55,701 nucleotides of DNA from JAHDVS01 sp964370985 (GCA_964370985.1 CAYJLE010000017.1:1-55701); one strand, 5' to 3'. Shown: positions 8,761 through 17,664, numbered from the stretch's first letter. Numbers and translations: made by a program. The notes: generated from the sequence alone by a model not told the origin.

Positions 8761-8791
8761 TTCTTCAATACTTGGAAGATTCGGATAATAT
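8761..8791 (+). promoter_or_regulatory. Promoter and likely operator of the arsR-hyf operon
   Basis: This is an AT-rich island in GC-rich DNA. A -10-like TAATAT (8786-8791) ends 6 nt before the GTG start of the ArsR gene. An imperfect inverted repeat, TTCTTCAA-tac-TTGGAAGA (8761-8779), covers the -35 position. Autoregulation by the ArsR protein is inferred from position only. Confidence 0.45.
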
Positions 8792-8797
8792 AAGGGC

Positions 8798-9133
8798 GTG
8801 CCTCACAACGCCCGCCCCGTGCACGAGGTCAAGGCGAACCTGTTCCGCGTGCTCGGCCATCCGGCGAGGGTGCGCATCCTCGAGCTCTTGCGCGACGACG
8901 AGCGCTCGGTGGGCGCGCTCCAGGCGGAGCTCGGGCTGGACTCGGGCGGCACGTCGCAGCACCTGGCGGCGTTGCGGCGGATCGGGCTCGTCGAGTCCCG
9001 GCGGGAGGGAACGAGCGTCTACTACCGCGTCGCGGACGCACGGGTGTTCGACCTGCTCGCGGCCGGCCGCGACGTGATCACGCAGCAGCTCGCCGAGCAG
9101 CAGTCGATCCTGCGGGAGCTCGAGACTTCGTGA
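8798..9133 (+). CDS. ArsR-family transcriptional regulator
   Basis: A 111-residue winged-helix regulator: FRVLGHPARVRILELLRDDE, LGLDSGGTSQHLAALRRIGLVESRREG (recognition helix and wing) and SVYYRVAD. No cysteine cluster for metal sensing is visible; the only likely inputs are redox or a small ligand. It overlaps the first hyf gene (GTG within its stop), so it is the first gene of the hydrogenase-like operon. The arrangement parallels M. tuberculosis Rv0081, an ArsR regulator heading the Rv0082-Rv0087 hydrogenase-3-like locus. Autoregulation and control of hyf are inferred. Confidence 0.88.
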   Translation: MPHNARPVHEVKANLFRVLGHPARVRILELLRDDERSVGALQAELGLDSGGTSQHLAALRRIGLVESRREGTSVYYRVADARVFDLLAAGRDVITQQLAEQQSILRELETS

Positions 9134-11076
9134 CGGGCGCGGCGCTCGTCGCCAGCCTGAGCGCGATCGCGCTCGGCGGAGTCGCCACGGTCGGACGGGC
9201 GACGTTCCGCGCAGGGCTCATCCTGCAGGCGGTGGGAGCCGCCGGGCTCGCGCTGGCCGGGTTCTGGGCCCTCGGCGCCGGCTTGGACGCCGGCAGCGCG
9301 TTCACGAGCGCGCTCGATCCGCGCTTCGGGATCGACGGGCTGAGCGGCCTCTTCCTCGGTACGCTCGGCCTGATCGCGGCCCCGGCGCTCGTCTTCTCGC
9401 TGCGCTACCTGGAGCCGACCGGCCGCGGGCGCGGGGTCGGGGCGCTGACCGGCGCATTCGTCCTCGCCATGGCGGGGGTGCTGTGCGCCCGCGACCCGCT
9501 CACGTTCCTCGCCGGCTGGGAGCTGATGACCCTCCTGCCCGCCGCCGTGATCCTCGTGGCGCGAGCCGGGGACCGGGTCGCGCGCAACACGGTCTTCGTC
9601 TACCTCGCGATCACGCACCTGGGCGGAGCGGGCACGTGGATCGCGGTACTCCTCCTCGCAGGCGCAGGGGCGATCGGCGACCCCTCGGCACTCGCTACCG
9701 GCTCCGGTCTCCAGGTGGCGGTCGCGCTGGCGGCGCTCGTCGGCATGGGGACGAAGGCCGGCCTGCTCCCCCTCCACGTCTGGCTGCCGCGCGCCCACCC
9801 GATCGCCCCGGCCCCGGTCTCGGCGCTGATGAGCGGAGTCATGATCAAGGTCTCGATCTACGCGCTCGTGCGCGTCCTCGTCGAGTGGGCCGGCGTCCTC
9901 CCCGTCTGGCTGGGCGGTCTCGTGCTGGCGATCGGCGCGGCCTCGGCGGTGGGCGGAGTCGTCTACGCGCTCTTCCAGCACGACCTGAAGCGGCTGCTCG
10001 CGTTGCACTCGATCGAGAACGTCGGGATCATCGTGCTCGGCCTCGGCGCCTGCCTGATCCTGCGCGCGCGGGGCGCGGAGGCGTGGGCGGCGTTCGCGCT
10101 CGGCGCCGCGCTCCTGCACACCGTCAACCACGCGGTCTTCAAGGCGCTCCTGTTCCTCGCCGCCGGCGCGTTCGAGCGGGCGGTCGGCTCGCTCGAGCTC
10201 GACCGGCTCGGCGGCCTCCTGCGGCGCATGCCCTGGACGGGCGGCGCCTTCCTCGTCGGCGCGATGGCGATCGCCGGGCTGCCGCCCTTGAACGGCTTCG
10301 CCTCGGAGTGGCTCACCCTCCAGGCGCTCCTCCACGTCCCGGCCTACGGCGGCGCCGGCGACGCGATCGCCGGGGCGCTCGCGCTCGCCACGCTCGCAGC
10401 CACGGCCGCCCTCGCCGTCTTCTGCTTCGTCAAGGTCGTCGGGCTCGTCCTGCTCGGCCCGCCCCGGCGCCAGGCCGCGGCCGAGGCGGTCGAAGCGCCC
10501 GTCCCGATGCGGGCCGCCCTCGTCGTCCTCGCGGCCGTATGCGTCGCGCTCGGGCTCGTGCCCGGCCTGCTCTTCGGCGCGCTGGCCGAGCTCGCACCGT
10601 GGCAGGCGAGCATGCCGGCACGGGCCGGCCTGCACCTGCCGGGCACGGGGACGCTGCCGACCGCCGGGATCGCCGTCGCGCTCGTCGCGCTGACAGCGGG
10701 GCTCTGGCTGCTCCGGGGCCGGCGCAGCGCTGCGCCCGCCCCGAGCTGGGCCTGCGGCCAGCTCGTCGGGCCGCGGCTCGCCTGGACGAGCGCCGGCTTC
10801 ACGAAGCCGCTCCGGCTGATCCTCGAGGCGATCCTCCGTCCGCAGCGTGAGATCACGGTGCGCTACGAGGCCAGCGTCGTCCAGGAGGTCGCGTACAGCG
10901 GCCGCGTGCCGCACCTGATCGACGACAAGCTCTACCGGCCGGTCGCGCGCCTCGCGCTCGCTGCCGCCGGGAAGGCGAGACGGCTCCAGAGCGGCCGCCT
11001 CGGGGCGTACGTCGCGTACCTCGTCGGGCTCGTCGTCGTACTCCTCGCCGCCGCGAGGATCGGCGCGATCGGATGA
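9130..11076 (+). CDS. hyfB: Hydrogenase-4/3-like membrane subunit B (HyfB/HycC, NuoL family)
   Basis: A 648-residue, about 16-helix antiporter-like subunit of a group-4 hydrogenase complex. Proton-path residues typical of NuoL/MrpA are present: Glu in FLAGWELMTLLP, Lys in GMGTKAGLLPLHVWLPRAHP, Lys in FQHDLKRLLALHSIENVGI, and Lys in LLHTVNHAVFKALLFL. The C-terminal segment (EITVRYEASVVQEVAYSG) resembles HycC/HyfB. It is expected to couple redox chemistry in the peripheral arm to ion translocation. GTG start overlaps the arsR stop; the next gene overlaps by four bases. Confidence 0.9.
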   Translation: MTGAALVASLSAIALGGVATVGRATFRAGLILQAVGAAGLALAGFWALGAGLDAGSAFTSALDPRFGIDGLSGLFLGTLGLIAAPALVFSLRYLEPTGRGRGVGALTGAFVLAMAGVLCARDPLTFLAGWELMTLLPAAVILVARAGDRVARNTVFVYLAITHLGGAGTWIAVLLLAGAGAIGDPSALATGSGLQVAVALAALVGMGTKAGLLPLHVWLPRAHPIAPAPVSALMSGVMIKVSIYALVRVLVEWAGVLPVWLGGLVLAIGAASAVGGVVYALFQHDLKRLLALHSIENVGIIVLGLGACLILRARGAEAWAAFALGAALLHTVNHAVFKALLFLAAGAFERAVGSLELDRLGGLLRRMPWTGGAFLVGAMAIAGLPPLNGFASEWLTLQALLHVPAYGGAGDAIAGALALATLAATAALAVFCFVKVVGLVLLGPPRRQAAAEAVEAPVPMRAALVVLAAVCVALGLVPGLLFGALAELAPWQASMPARAGLHLPGTGTLPTAGIAVALVALTAGLWLLRGRRSAAPAPSWACGQLVGPRLAWTSAGFTKPLRLILEAILRPQREITVRYEASVVQEVAYSGRVPHLIDDKLYRPVARLALAAAGKARRLQSGRLGAYVAYLVGLVVVLLAAARIGAIG

Positions 11077-11999
11077 GCGGCGCCGCCGTCGCCGCCGGCG
11101 CGGTCCAGGTCGTCGGCGGGGTCGCCCTCGCGCCGCTGCTCCCCGGCCTCGTCCAGCACTGGAAAGCGCGACTGCAGGGCCGCCGGGGACCCACCCCGCT
11201 CCAGCCTTACCGGGAGCTGCGCCGCCTCTGGGGCAAGAGCGCGGTCACGGTCGAGGGAACGACCGCCGTCTACCGGCTGGCGCCCGCGCTGGCGGCCGCG
11301 AGCATCGGCGTCGCGATCCTGATCGTCCCGGTCGCCGCCCGGGCCCCGGGCTGGGGCGTCGGGCACGACGCGCTCGCCCTGGCCGGCGTGCTCGCGCTCG
11401 CCCGCTTCGCGGTGGCCGTCGCGGCCTGGGACGTCGCGAACGGCTTCGCGCTCATGGGCGCGAGCCGCGACCTCTCGATCTCGGTCTTCGTCGAGGCGAC
11501 GCTCGTGCTCGCGCTCGCGGTGGCGGCGCTCGTGACGGGTACCACCGCGCTGCCCGAGGTCGTCGCCGGGACCGCCGGCACCGGCGTCTGGTCGCAACCG
11601 GCGCTCGCGCTCGGCGCGATCGCGTTCGCCCTCGTCCTGGTCGCGGAGACAGGACGCCAGCCCGTCGACAACCCCGACACCCACCTCGAGTTGACGATGA
11701 TCCACGAGGGCCCGCTGCTCGAGTACGCGGGCCGCGACCTCGCGTACCTGCAGTGGGCGGCCGCGGCGCGGCACTGGCTCGTGCTCGTGATCGCGGCCCA
11801 GGTCTTCCTCCCGCACCCCCAGGGCGTGTGGTGGCAGCTCGCGCTCCTGCCCGTCACGCTCGCCGCTCTCTGCGGCGCGCTCGCGCTCGCCGAGACGCTC
11901 GTCGCCAAGATGCGGATCCTGCTCGTGCCGAGGCTCCTGGCCGTCGGCGCGTTCGCTGCGCTGCTGGGAATCGCGGCGTGGCTGGCGGCGAGCCCGTGA
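11073..11999 (+). CDS. hyfC: Hydrogenase-like membrane subunit C/D (HyfC/HycD, NuoH family)
   Basis: A 308-residue NuoH-type subunit with about eight helices. Characteristic segments are HWKARLQGRRGPTPLQPY followed by ELRRLWGK, and the conserved VAETGRQPVDNPDTHLELTM that lines the quinone-like cavity interface in complex I relatives. It anchors the hydrogenase small and large subunits to the membrane. It overlaps both neighbours by four bases, so the six hyf genes are almost certainly one transcript. Confidence 0.9.
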   Translation: MSGAAVAAGAVQVVGGVALAPLLPGLVQHWKARLQGRRGPTPLQPYRELRRLWGKSAVTVEGTTAVYRLAPALAAASIGVAILIVPVAARAPGWGVGHDALALAGVLALARFAVAVAAWDVANGFALMGASRDLSISVFVEATLVLALAVAALVTGTTALPEVVAGTAGTGVWSQPALALGAIAFALVLVAETGRQPVDNPDTHLELTMIHEGPLLEYAGRDLAYLQWAAAARHWLVLVIAAQVFLPHPQGVWWQLALLPVTLAALCGALALAETLVAKMRILLVPRLLAVGAFAALLGIAAWLAASP

Positions 12000-12607
12000 G
12001 TGGCACGCTCGTCTGGGCGCTCGTCGGCCTCGGGCTGTCCGTCGTCGTCGTGCGGCGGCGGACGGTCGCGGTCGGGCTTGTCACGCTGCAGGCGCTGCTC
12101 CTCGCGGGCGCCGCGCTCGCTGCCGCCGCGAGCGGCGACGACGTCGTGGCCGGCGTCGCGCTCGGGATCCGCGGCTTCGCGCTCGCCGCGCTCTTCCTCG
12201 TCCTCGTGGCGCGCACCCGGGAGCCCCGCCCGGTCCGGGCAGGCGTCCCGCCCCTCGCTCGCGCCGGCACCGCCGTCGCCCTCGCCCTCGCCCTCGTCTG
12301 GCTCGTGCCGGCGATCGGGCTCGAGTCGCGCGCCGCGGAGAGATCCGTGCTCGCCCTCGTCGCGTTCGGCGCCGTCACCGCGGCAACGCGGCGCGCAACG
12401 CTCTTCCAGGTGATCGGCATCGTCCTCGTCGAGAACGGGCTCGCGCTCGCGGCGCTCGAGCTACCGGGAGCCTCCTCGCTCGCGATCGAGCTCGGGGTCG
12501 CGCTCGACCTCGTACTCGTCGCCCTCGTCGCGGCCGTGTTCCACGAGCGGATCTTCGCGGAGTTCGGCGCCGGAGACAGCGCCGCGCTGAGGACGCTGCG
12601 TGACTAG
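11996..12607 (+). CDS. hyfE: Hydrogenase-like membrane subunit E (HyfE, NuoK-like)
   Basis: A 203-residue, six- to seven-helix membrane protein that starts at GTG 11996 inside the upstream stop. Length and hydrophobic pattern match HyfE of hydrogenase-4 and mycobacterial HycP, which are NuoK-related with extra helices; a Glu lies in an internal helix (IVLVENGLALAALELPG). The C-terminal motif ALDLVLVALVAAVFHERI is typical of HyfE. Hydrogenase-3 (Hyc) lacks this subunit, so the complex is Hyf-like. Confidence 0.85.
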   Translation: MSGTLVWALVGLGLSVVVVRRRTVAVGLVTLQALLLAGAALAAAASGDDVVAGVALGIRGFALAALFLVLVARTREPRPVRAGVPPLARAGTAVALALALVWLVPAIGLESRAAERSVLALVAFGAVTAATRRATLFQVIGIVLVENGLALAALELPGASSLAIELGVALDLVLVALVAAVFHERIFAEFGAGDSAALRTLRD

Positions 12608-14063
12608 CCGCGAGGCGTTCGCGCTGGCCGCGGTCGCCGCGCCGACACTCGTCGCGACGCTGGTCGCGCTCGCGCCACGCCGGCTGGTCACGGGAGTTGC
12701 CCTCGCAGGAGTAGTCCCGGCCGGCGGGCTCGCCCTCGCGCTCGCCGGCGTCGCGCTCGGCCGCCCCGGCAGCCCGTTCGCCAGCGACTTGGTGGCGGTC
12801 GACGCGGCCGCGGGGCTGCTCGTCGGCGTGATCGGGCTCGTCGGCGTTGCCAGCGTGCTCGTCTCGCCCGCCTACCTCACCGGGGTGCGCACCTCGCTCG
12901 TGTCCGCACCTCGGCGGGAGCGAACGTACTACGCCGTCCTCTATGCGTTCTGGGCGATCCTGCTCGCCGTGCCGCTCGCCGGGAACCTCGGCGCCGCGTG
13001 GCTCCTGGTCGAGGCGACGACCGCCGCCTCCGCGCTCCTGGTCGGGTTCGGCGGCAAGCGGCGGGCGCTCGAGGCCGGCTGGAAGTACCTGATCCTCACC
13101 TCGCTCGGCCTGGGCGTCGCCCTGCTCGGCATCGTCCTGCTCGCGGCCGGCGTTCCCGGAGGCGGGCTGGGCGCCCTCTCGTGGCACGCACTCGGGACGT
13201 ACGCGTCCGGAAGCGAGACGGCGCTCGTGGCCTACCTGCTCCTGCTCGCCGGCCTCGCCGCGAAGATCGGGCTGGCGCCGGTGCACAACTGGCTCCCCGA
13301 CGCTCACTCCGAGGCTCCGCCGCCAGTCTCGGCTCTGCTCTCGGCCGCGCTCCTGCCGGCCGTGCTGCTCGTGGCCTGGCGCTCCCAGCAGGCGCTTGCC
13401 CCGGTAGTCGGCGGGCAAACGGCGCAGACGGTTCTCGTCGCCTTCGGCCTCGTCTCGCTTGCCGTCGCGGTTCCGTTCCTCTGGCGGCCGCTGGCCTGGA
13501 AGCGCCTGCTCGCCTACTCGAGCCTCGAGCACATGGGCGTGATCGCGCTCGGCATCGGGTTCGGGACGAGGCTCGCGCTCGCCGGTGTCGCCATCCATGT
13601 CGCGGCCCACGCGATCGCAAAGGCGCTCGGCTTCTACGCCGCGACGCCGCTGCTCGGCCACGAGCCACGTGCCGCGAGGCAGGCCGTCACCGGGATCGGG
13701 CGCACGCAGCCAGCCCTCGGCGCGACGATGGGCATCTCGGTGGGCACCCTCGCGGGACTCCCCCCGTCGCCGATCTTCGTCAGCGAGGTGCTGATCGTCG
13801 CGGGAGGCTTCCAGGCCGGCCGGTCCTGGGCGGCCGCGGCGGCGACGGTCCTGCTCGCGCTCGGGTTCCTCGGCCTGGTGCATGCGCTGCTCGAGACGAC
13901 CGCCGGCAAGGCGCGCCGGCGCGACGGCGCCGAGGCACCGGGCCTCCGCGGTGTCGTCGCCCTCGCCGCCGTCTCGGTCGTCCTGCTCCTGGCGCTCGCC
14001 GGCGCGGGCCTCTGGCTCCCGGGGACCGAGCTCGTCGAGGCGCTCCTGCGGGGAATCTCGTGA
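12600..14063 (+). CDS. hyfF: Hydrogenase-like membrane subunit F (HyfF, NuoN/NuoM family)
   Basis: A 487-residue antiporter-like subunit, the second ion-pumping module of the complex. Visible are AAWLLVEATTAASALLVGF (helix-5 Glu), KIGLAPVHNWLPDAHSEAPP (helix-7 Lys), LAWKRLLAYSSLEHMGVIAL (Lys) and HVAAHAIAKALGFYAA (Lys). These are the charged residues that define the proton channel in this family. It overlaps hyfE by eight bases and hyfG by four. Confidence 0.9.
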   Translation: MTSREAFALAAVAAPTLVATLVALAPRRLVTGVALAGVVPAGGLALALAGVALGRPGSPFASDLVAVDAAAGLLVGVIGLVGVASVLVSPAYLTGVRTSLVSAPRRERTYYAVLYAFWAILLAVPLAGNLGAAWLLVEATTAASALLVGFGGKRRALEAGWKYLILTSLGLGVALLGIVLLAAGVPGGGLGALSWHALGTYASGSETALVAYLLLLAGLAAKIGLAPVHNWLPDAHSEAPPPVSALLSAALLPAVLLVAWRSQQALAPVVGGQTAQTVLVAFGLVSLAVAVPFLWRPLAWKRLLAYSSLEHMGVIALGIGFGTRLALAGVAIHVAAHAIAKALGFYAATPLLGHEPRAARQAVTGIGRTQPALGATMGISVGTLAGLPPSPIFVSEVLIVAGGFQAGRSWAAAAATVLLALGFLGLVHALLETTAGKARRRDGAEAPGLRGVVALAAVSVVLLLALAGAGLWLPGTELVEALLRGIS

Positions 14064-15460
14064 CCGTCGCCTCCGGGGCCGAGAGCTACCGCGAGCGGAT
14101 CGCGACCGCCCTGGCCGGGACCTGGCGCTTCGCAGGCCTCCACGCGACGGCCGGAGGTACCGCCGTCCGAGCGCTCCTCGCCGCACCGGACGGCTCGACC
14201 AGGCTCGAGTCGGTCACGGTCGAACGGGCGACCGCGCCCTCGATCGTCGACCTCGTCCCCGCGGCCGCCTGGGACGAGCGCGAGGCGCACGATCTCCAGG
14301 GCGTCGCGTTCGCCGGCCACGAGCCGCTGCGACCGCTCGTCGACCACGACCCCGACGCCGGGCGCTGGACGGTCCCGGTTCGGGGGCACGATCCGTACGA
14401 GGTCGCGGTGGGGCCCATCCACGCGGGGGTGATCGAGTCGGGCCACTTCCGCTTCCATGTCGTCGGCGATCGGATCCTCCACCTCGACATCCGCCTCTTC
14501 TACAAGCACCGGGGCCTCGAGCGGGCCGCCGAGGGGGCCACACTCGAGCAGGGGATGGCGTACGTCGGCCGGGCATGTGCCGCGTGCACCGTGACGAACG
14601 GGGTCGCGTACGCGCACGCCTGCGAGGACGCGCTCGGCTTCCGGCCGACGGCCGAGCTGCGCCGCGCCCGGACGATCCTGCTCGAGCTCGAGCGAATCTG
14701 GAGCCACCTGAACGACATCGCCGCCGTCTGCGCGGGCGTCGGCCTGGCCGCGGGCAACACCCGCTTCGCCGCGCTGACGGAGCGCGCCCGGCGCCTCAAC
14801 GCGGCGCTGACCGGGCACCGCTTCCTCTTCCGGACGGTGGCGGTCGGGGGCAGCGCGCTCGCTCTCGGTCCGGACGAGCTGCGAGCCGCCCGGGAGGCGC
14901 TGCCCGCCCTGCGCGAACAGGCCGCGAGCGGCTGGCGCGAGCTCGCCTTCAACGCCTCGTTCCAGGATCGTCTGCCAGAGATCGGCGTCGTCGCGGCCGC
15001 CGATGCCCGTCGGCTCGGTACCACCGGGCCGGCCGCACGCGCCGCCGGCATCCGCGAGGACGTCAGAGCGGCCTGTCCCCGCCTCGCCTACGAGGGCTTC
15101 GCAGCCGTCGTCCCGGAGCGCGCAGCGGGGGACGTGCAGGCGAGGCTCGAGCAGCGCGCGCTCGAGCTCTGGCAGTCGTTCGCGCTCCTCGACGCCCTGC
15201 TCGAGCGCCCGCTCGCACCCGCCGCGGCCGAGCGTTCCGACCCGGAGCGGGCGCTCGGGGTCGGCCGGGTCGAGAGCCCGCGCGGAGCGACGAGCTGCGT
15301 CGTCGAGCGTCGCGGCGACCGGATCGAGCGGCTGCGACTCCGGACGGGCTCCTACGCGAGCTGGCCCGCCGTCGCGCACGCCGCGACCGACGATCTGCTC
15401 CCCGACTTCCCGCTGATCAACAAGAGCTTCGAGCTCTGCTACGCCTGCACCGACCGCTGA
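14060..15460 (+). CDS. hyfG: Hydrogenase-like large subunit (HyfG/HycE)
   Basis: A 466-residue fusion of a NuoC-like N-terminal domain (about 1-115) with a NuoD/[NiFe] large-subunit domain. The two CxxC pairs that bind Ni-Fe are retained: C173-x2-C176 in RACAACTVTN and C460-x2-C463 in ELCYACTDR. The usual L1 pattern RxCGxCxxxH has Gly changed to Ala and the His changed to Asn. The protein stops straight after CTDR, so it lacks the cleavable C-terminal tail of HycE; CooH and EchE also lack that tail. A hydrogenase role is plausible, but H2 chemistry is not certain. No Hyp maturation genes are in the window. Confidence 0.85.
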   Translation: MTVASGAESYRERIATALAGTWRFAGLHATAGGTAVRALLAAPDGSTRLESVTVERATAPSIVDLVPAAAWDEREAHDLQGVAFAGHEPLRPLVDHDPDAGRWTVPVRGHDPYEVAVGPIHAGVIESGHFRFHVVGDRILHLDIRLFYKHRGLERAAEGATLEQGMAYVGRACAACTVTNGVAYAHACEDALGFRPTAELRRARTILLELERIWSHLNDIAAVCAGVGLAAGNTRFAALTERARRLNAALTGHRFLFRTVAVGGSALALGPDELRAAREALPALREQAASGWRELAFNASFQDRLPEIGVVAAADARRLGTTGPAARAAGIREDVRAACPRLAYEGFAAVVPERAAGDVQARLEQRALELWQSFALLDALLERPLAPAAAERSDPERALGVGRVESPRGATSCVVERRGDRIERLRLRTGSYASWPAVAHAATDDLLPDFPLINKSFELCYACTDR

Positions 15461-15939
15461 TGCTGACGCTCCTCCGTGACCTCCGCAGGCTCCGCTCGGG
15501 CCTCGCCCTGCCGCGCCCCGAGCGCCCGGGAAGCCTCGCGATCCGCCACGTCGATGCCGGTTCGTGCAACGGGTGCGAGCACGAGCTCGTCCTCACCTCT
15601 AGCCCCTACTGCGACCTGCAGCGGTTTGGCCTCGGCCTCGTCGCCTCGCCGCGGCACGCCGACGTGCTCCTCGTGACCGGCACGGTCACGAGCCGGATGC
15701 GGGAGCCGCTCCTCACCGCCTACCGGGCGATGCCGGAGCCGCGCCGCGTGGCCTCGCTCGGCGACTGCGCGCTCGGCTGCCACCCGCTCGGCGCCCCGAG
15801 CGAGCTGGCCGGGCCCGTCGACCTCCTCCTCCAGGTGGATCTCAGGATCCCAGGCTGCCCGCCGACGCCGGACGCGATCGCCGAGGCGCTCCTGAGCCTC
15901 CTCGATCGCGGCGCCGGCCCGAGGCTCGCCCGGCAGTAG
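15460..15939 (+). CDS. hyfI: Hydrogenase-like small subunit (HyfI/HycG, NuoB family)
   Basis: A 159-residue iron-sulphur subunit carrying the proximal [4Fe-4S] cluster next to the large subunit. The ligands are C36 and C39 (AGSCNGCEHELV), C103 (LGDCALGCHP) and C133 (PGCPPTP), which is the complete NuoB-type pattern. It starts one base into the hyfG stop. It closes the operon: no HyfA/HyfH-type 2x[4Fe-4S] ferredoxin gene follows, so the redox partner of this cluster is unknown. Confidence 0.9.
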   Translation: MLTLLRDLRRLRSGLALPRPERPGSLAIRHVDAGSCNGCEHELVLTSSPYCDLQRFGLGLVASPRHADVLLVTGTVTSRMREPLLTAYRAMPEPRRVASLGDCALGCHPLGAPSELAGPVDLLLQVDLRIPGCPPTPDAIAEALLSLLDRGAGPRLARQ

Positions 15940-16005
15940 CCGCCACGAGGCTCGCAGACGCCGCCGTGCGCCTCGCGATCGCGCGGTGACTACCCTGAAC
16001 GGATC

Positions 16006-16734
16006 ATGCCCGGCCACGACACCCTCGTCTTCGTGCCGGCCTGGAACGAGGCGAAGAGCCTGCCTGCCGTTCTCGACGAGCTCGCGGCCGGGCTGCCCGG
16101 TGCGAACGTCCTGGTCGTCGACGACGGCTCGACCGACTCGACGGCCGCGGTGGCGCGGGCGCACGGCGCCGACGTGCTCTCGTTTGGCGAGAACCGCGGC
16201 CTCAGGGCGGCGATCGCCGCAGGCTGGAGCCGGGCAAGTGAGGGCGGCTACGCGTACGGGGGCCGGGTCGACGCCGACGGCCAGCATCCCGTTCCCGAGC
16301 TGCGGAGGCTGCTCGATCGCGTCCGCGCGGGCGAGTGCGACGTCGCCGTCGGGTCGCGCTTCGTGTCCGGCGCGGGCTACCCCGCGTACCGATATCTGCC
16401 GTCGCCCGCCCGGCGACTCGGGACGGCGCTCCTGCGACGAGCGATGGCATTTCGACTCGGGCGCAGCTTCGGTGACGCGACGAGCGGGATGATGGCGGCT
16501 AACGCGAAGGCGCTTCCGCTGCTCGCCGAGCCCTATTCGAGCGGCGCGCCCGAGGTCGAGGCGCTGATCCGCCTGCACGAGGCCGGCCTGCGGGTGGCCG
16601 AGGTCGCAGTCGACATGCGCGAGCGGACGAGCGGGGAATCGAAGCTCCAGGGGAAGAAGGCCGTCGTTCTCGTCCTGACGGTGATTGGCACACTGCTCGC
16701 CGCTCGCGGGCTTCGACGCGGGCGGCGCTCGTGA
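16006..16734 (+). CDS. Family 2 glycosyltransferase (dolichol-phosphate mannose synthase-like)
   Basis: A 242-residue GT-A fold protein: FVPAWNEAKSLPAVLDEL, nucleotide-binding VLVVDDGSTDSTAAVAR, and the metal/donor site YGGRVDADGQHPV. It ends with one hydrophobic segment (VVLVLTVIGTLLAA) that probably tethers it to the membrane. The family transfers sugars to polyprenyl phosphates or envelope glycans; the acceptor is unknown. It overlaps the DUF218 gene by four bases, so the two, plus the next small membrane protein, form an operon likely devoted to cell envelope work. Confidence 0.85.
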   Translation: MPGHDTLVFVPAWNEAKSLPAVLDELAAGLPGANVLVVDDGSTDSTAAVARAHGADVLSFGENRGLRAAIAAGWSRASEGGYAYGGRVDADGQHPVPELRRLLDRVRAGECDVAVGSRFVSGAGYPAYRYLPSPARRLGTALLRRAMAFRLGRSFGDATSGMMAANAKALPLLAEPYSSGAPEVEALIRLHEAGLRVAEVAVDMRERTSGESKLQGKKAVVLVLTVIGTLLAARGLRRGRRS

Positions 16735-17261
16735 CGCAGCCACGGGCAGAGCAGCCCCCGGGGGGCCGCCTGGTCGCCGTCCTCGGCTACTCGCCGCGGG
16801 GCGAAAGCGGGCTCCATTCCGTCTGCGCAGCCAGGCTCGCGGTCGCCGCGTCGATCGCCCGACCGACCGACGTCGTGCTCCTGTCCGGTTGGGCCCGCCA
16901 CGGCCGGGCGGAGACCGAGGCGAGCCTGATGGCACGGGCGTGGCCCCGGCCGGACGTCCAACTGCTCCTCGATCACGGTGCCCGCCACACGGTCGGCAAC
17001 GCGATCAACGTGGCGGCGACGGCGCGGGCCATCGCGGCGCACGAGGTCGTCCTCGTCACGTCGTCCTGGCATGGCCGGCGAGCGGTGCGGCTCGTCCGGC
17101 GGGCGCTCGGCCCCTGCGGGCCCCGCCTTTCGGCCGCGGCGGTCACAACCCCCCGCCCACTGTCGCTCCTCCTCCGCGAAGCAGCCTGCCTGGCGGTGCT
17201 CCCGCTCCAGCTCGCAGCGGTCGGACGAGCCCGGATCGCACGGTATAGGCTGCCCGCGTGA
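16731..17261 (+). CDS. DUF218 / YdcF-like protein
   Basis: A 176-residue protein of the DUF218 (SanA/YdcF) superfamily. Typical elements are VVLLSGWARHGRAETEA in place of the usual SGG motif, the segment LLLDHGARHTVGNAINVAAT, and EVVLVTSSWHGRRAVRLVRR. Members bind nucleotides or act in envelope homeostasis; their biochemical role is poorly defined. A C-terminal hydrophobic stretch (LAVLPLQLAAVG) may associate with the membrane. Four-base overlaps with both neighbours point to co-translation with the glycosyltransferase. Confidence 0.75.
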   Translation: MTQPRAEQPPGGRLVAVLGYSPRGESGLHSVCAARLAVAASIARPTDVVLLSGWARHGRAETEASLMARAWPRPDVQLLLDHGARHTVGNAINVAATARAIAAHEVVLVTSSWHGRRAVRLVRRALGPCGPRLSAAAVTTPRPLSLLLREAACLAVLPLQLAAVGRARIARYRLPA

Positions 17262-17659
17262 GCCCGGCCGGACGGATGGCGCTTCGGGTCCTCGGGATCG
17301 GGGCGCTCGTCGCGGGCGGGCTGGCGGTCGCGGTCGCGGCGGTGGCCGCGGCGATCCTGCTCGGGCCGCTCGTCTTCTGGTTGGCCTGGAACGTCCTCGA
17401 CTTCGGGCCCGCGCTCGGCCTCCCGGAGCTCGGCTTCTGGGCGATCGTGCTCGCGACGCTGTTCCTCGTGCTCGGCTGGTTCGGCAAGGTCCTCATCACC
17501 GGAATCGTCTTCCTCGTCGATCCCTCCTGGCTCGACCGCGCCGCCGAGCTGCACGGGCCGGAGCCGAGCTTCCGCAACTTCGTGGCGGTCGCGCTGCTCG
17601 CCGTGCTCGCCTCGCGACCGCACGCGCACGCGGGCGGTCACGGCAAGCGAGGACGCTGA
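17258..17659 (+). CDS. Small membrane protein of unknown function
   Basis: 133 residues with three predicted membrane helices (about residues 8-36, 34-50 and 62-85) and a short basic, His-rich tail (RPHAHAGGHGKRGR). No family is recognised. The GTG start overlaps the DUF218 stop, and a TAGGCT box lies 6 nt upstream of it, so it may be transcribed both with the operon and from its own leaderless promoter. It converges with the GCS2-family ligase gene. Confidence 0.6.
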   Translation: MSPAGRMALRVLGIGALVAGGLAVAVAAVAAAILLGPLVFWLAWNVLDFGPALGLPELGFWAIVLATLFLVLGWFGKVLITGIVFLVDPSWLDRAAELHGPEPSFRNFVAVALLAVLASRPHAHAGGHGKRGR

Positions 17660-17664
17660 GCCCC

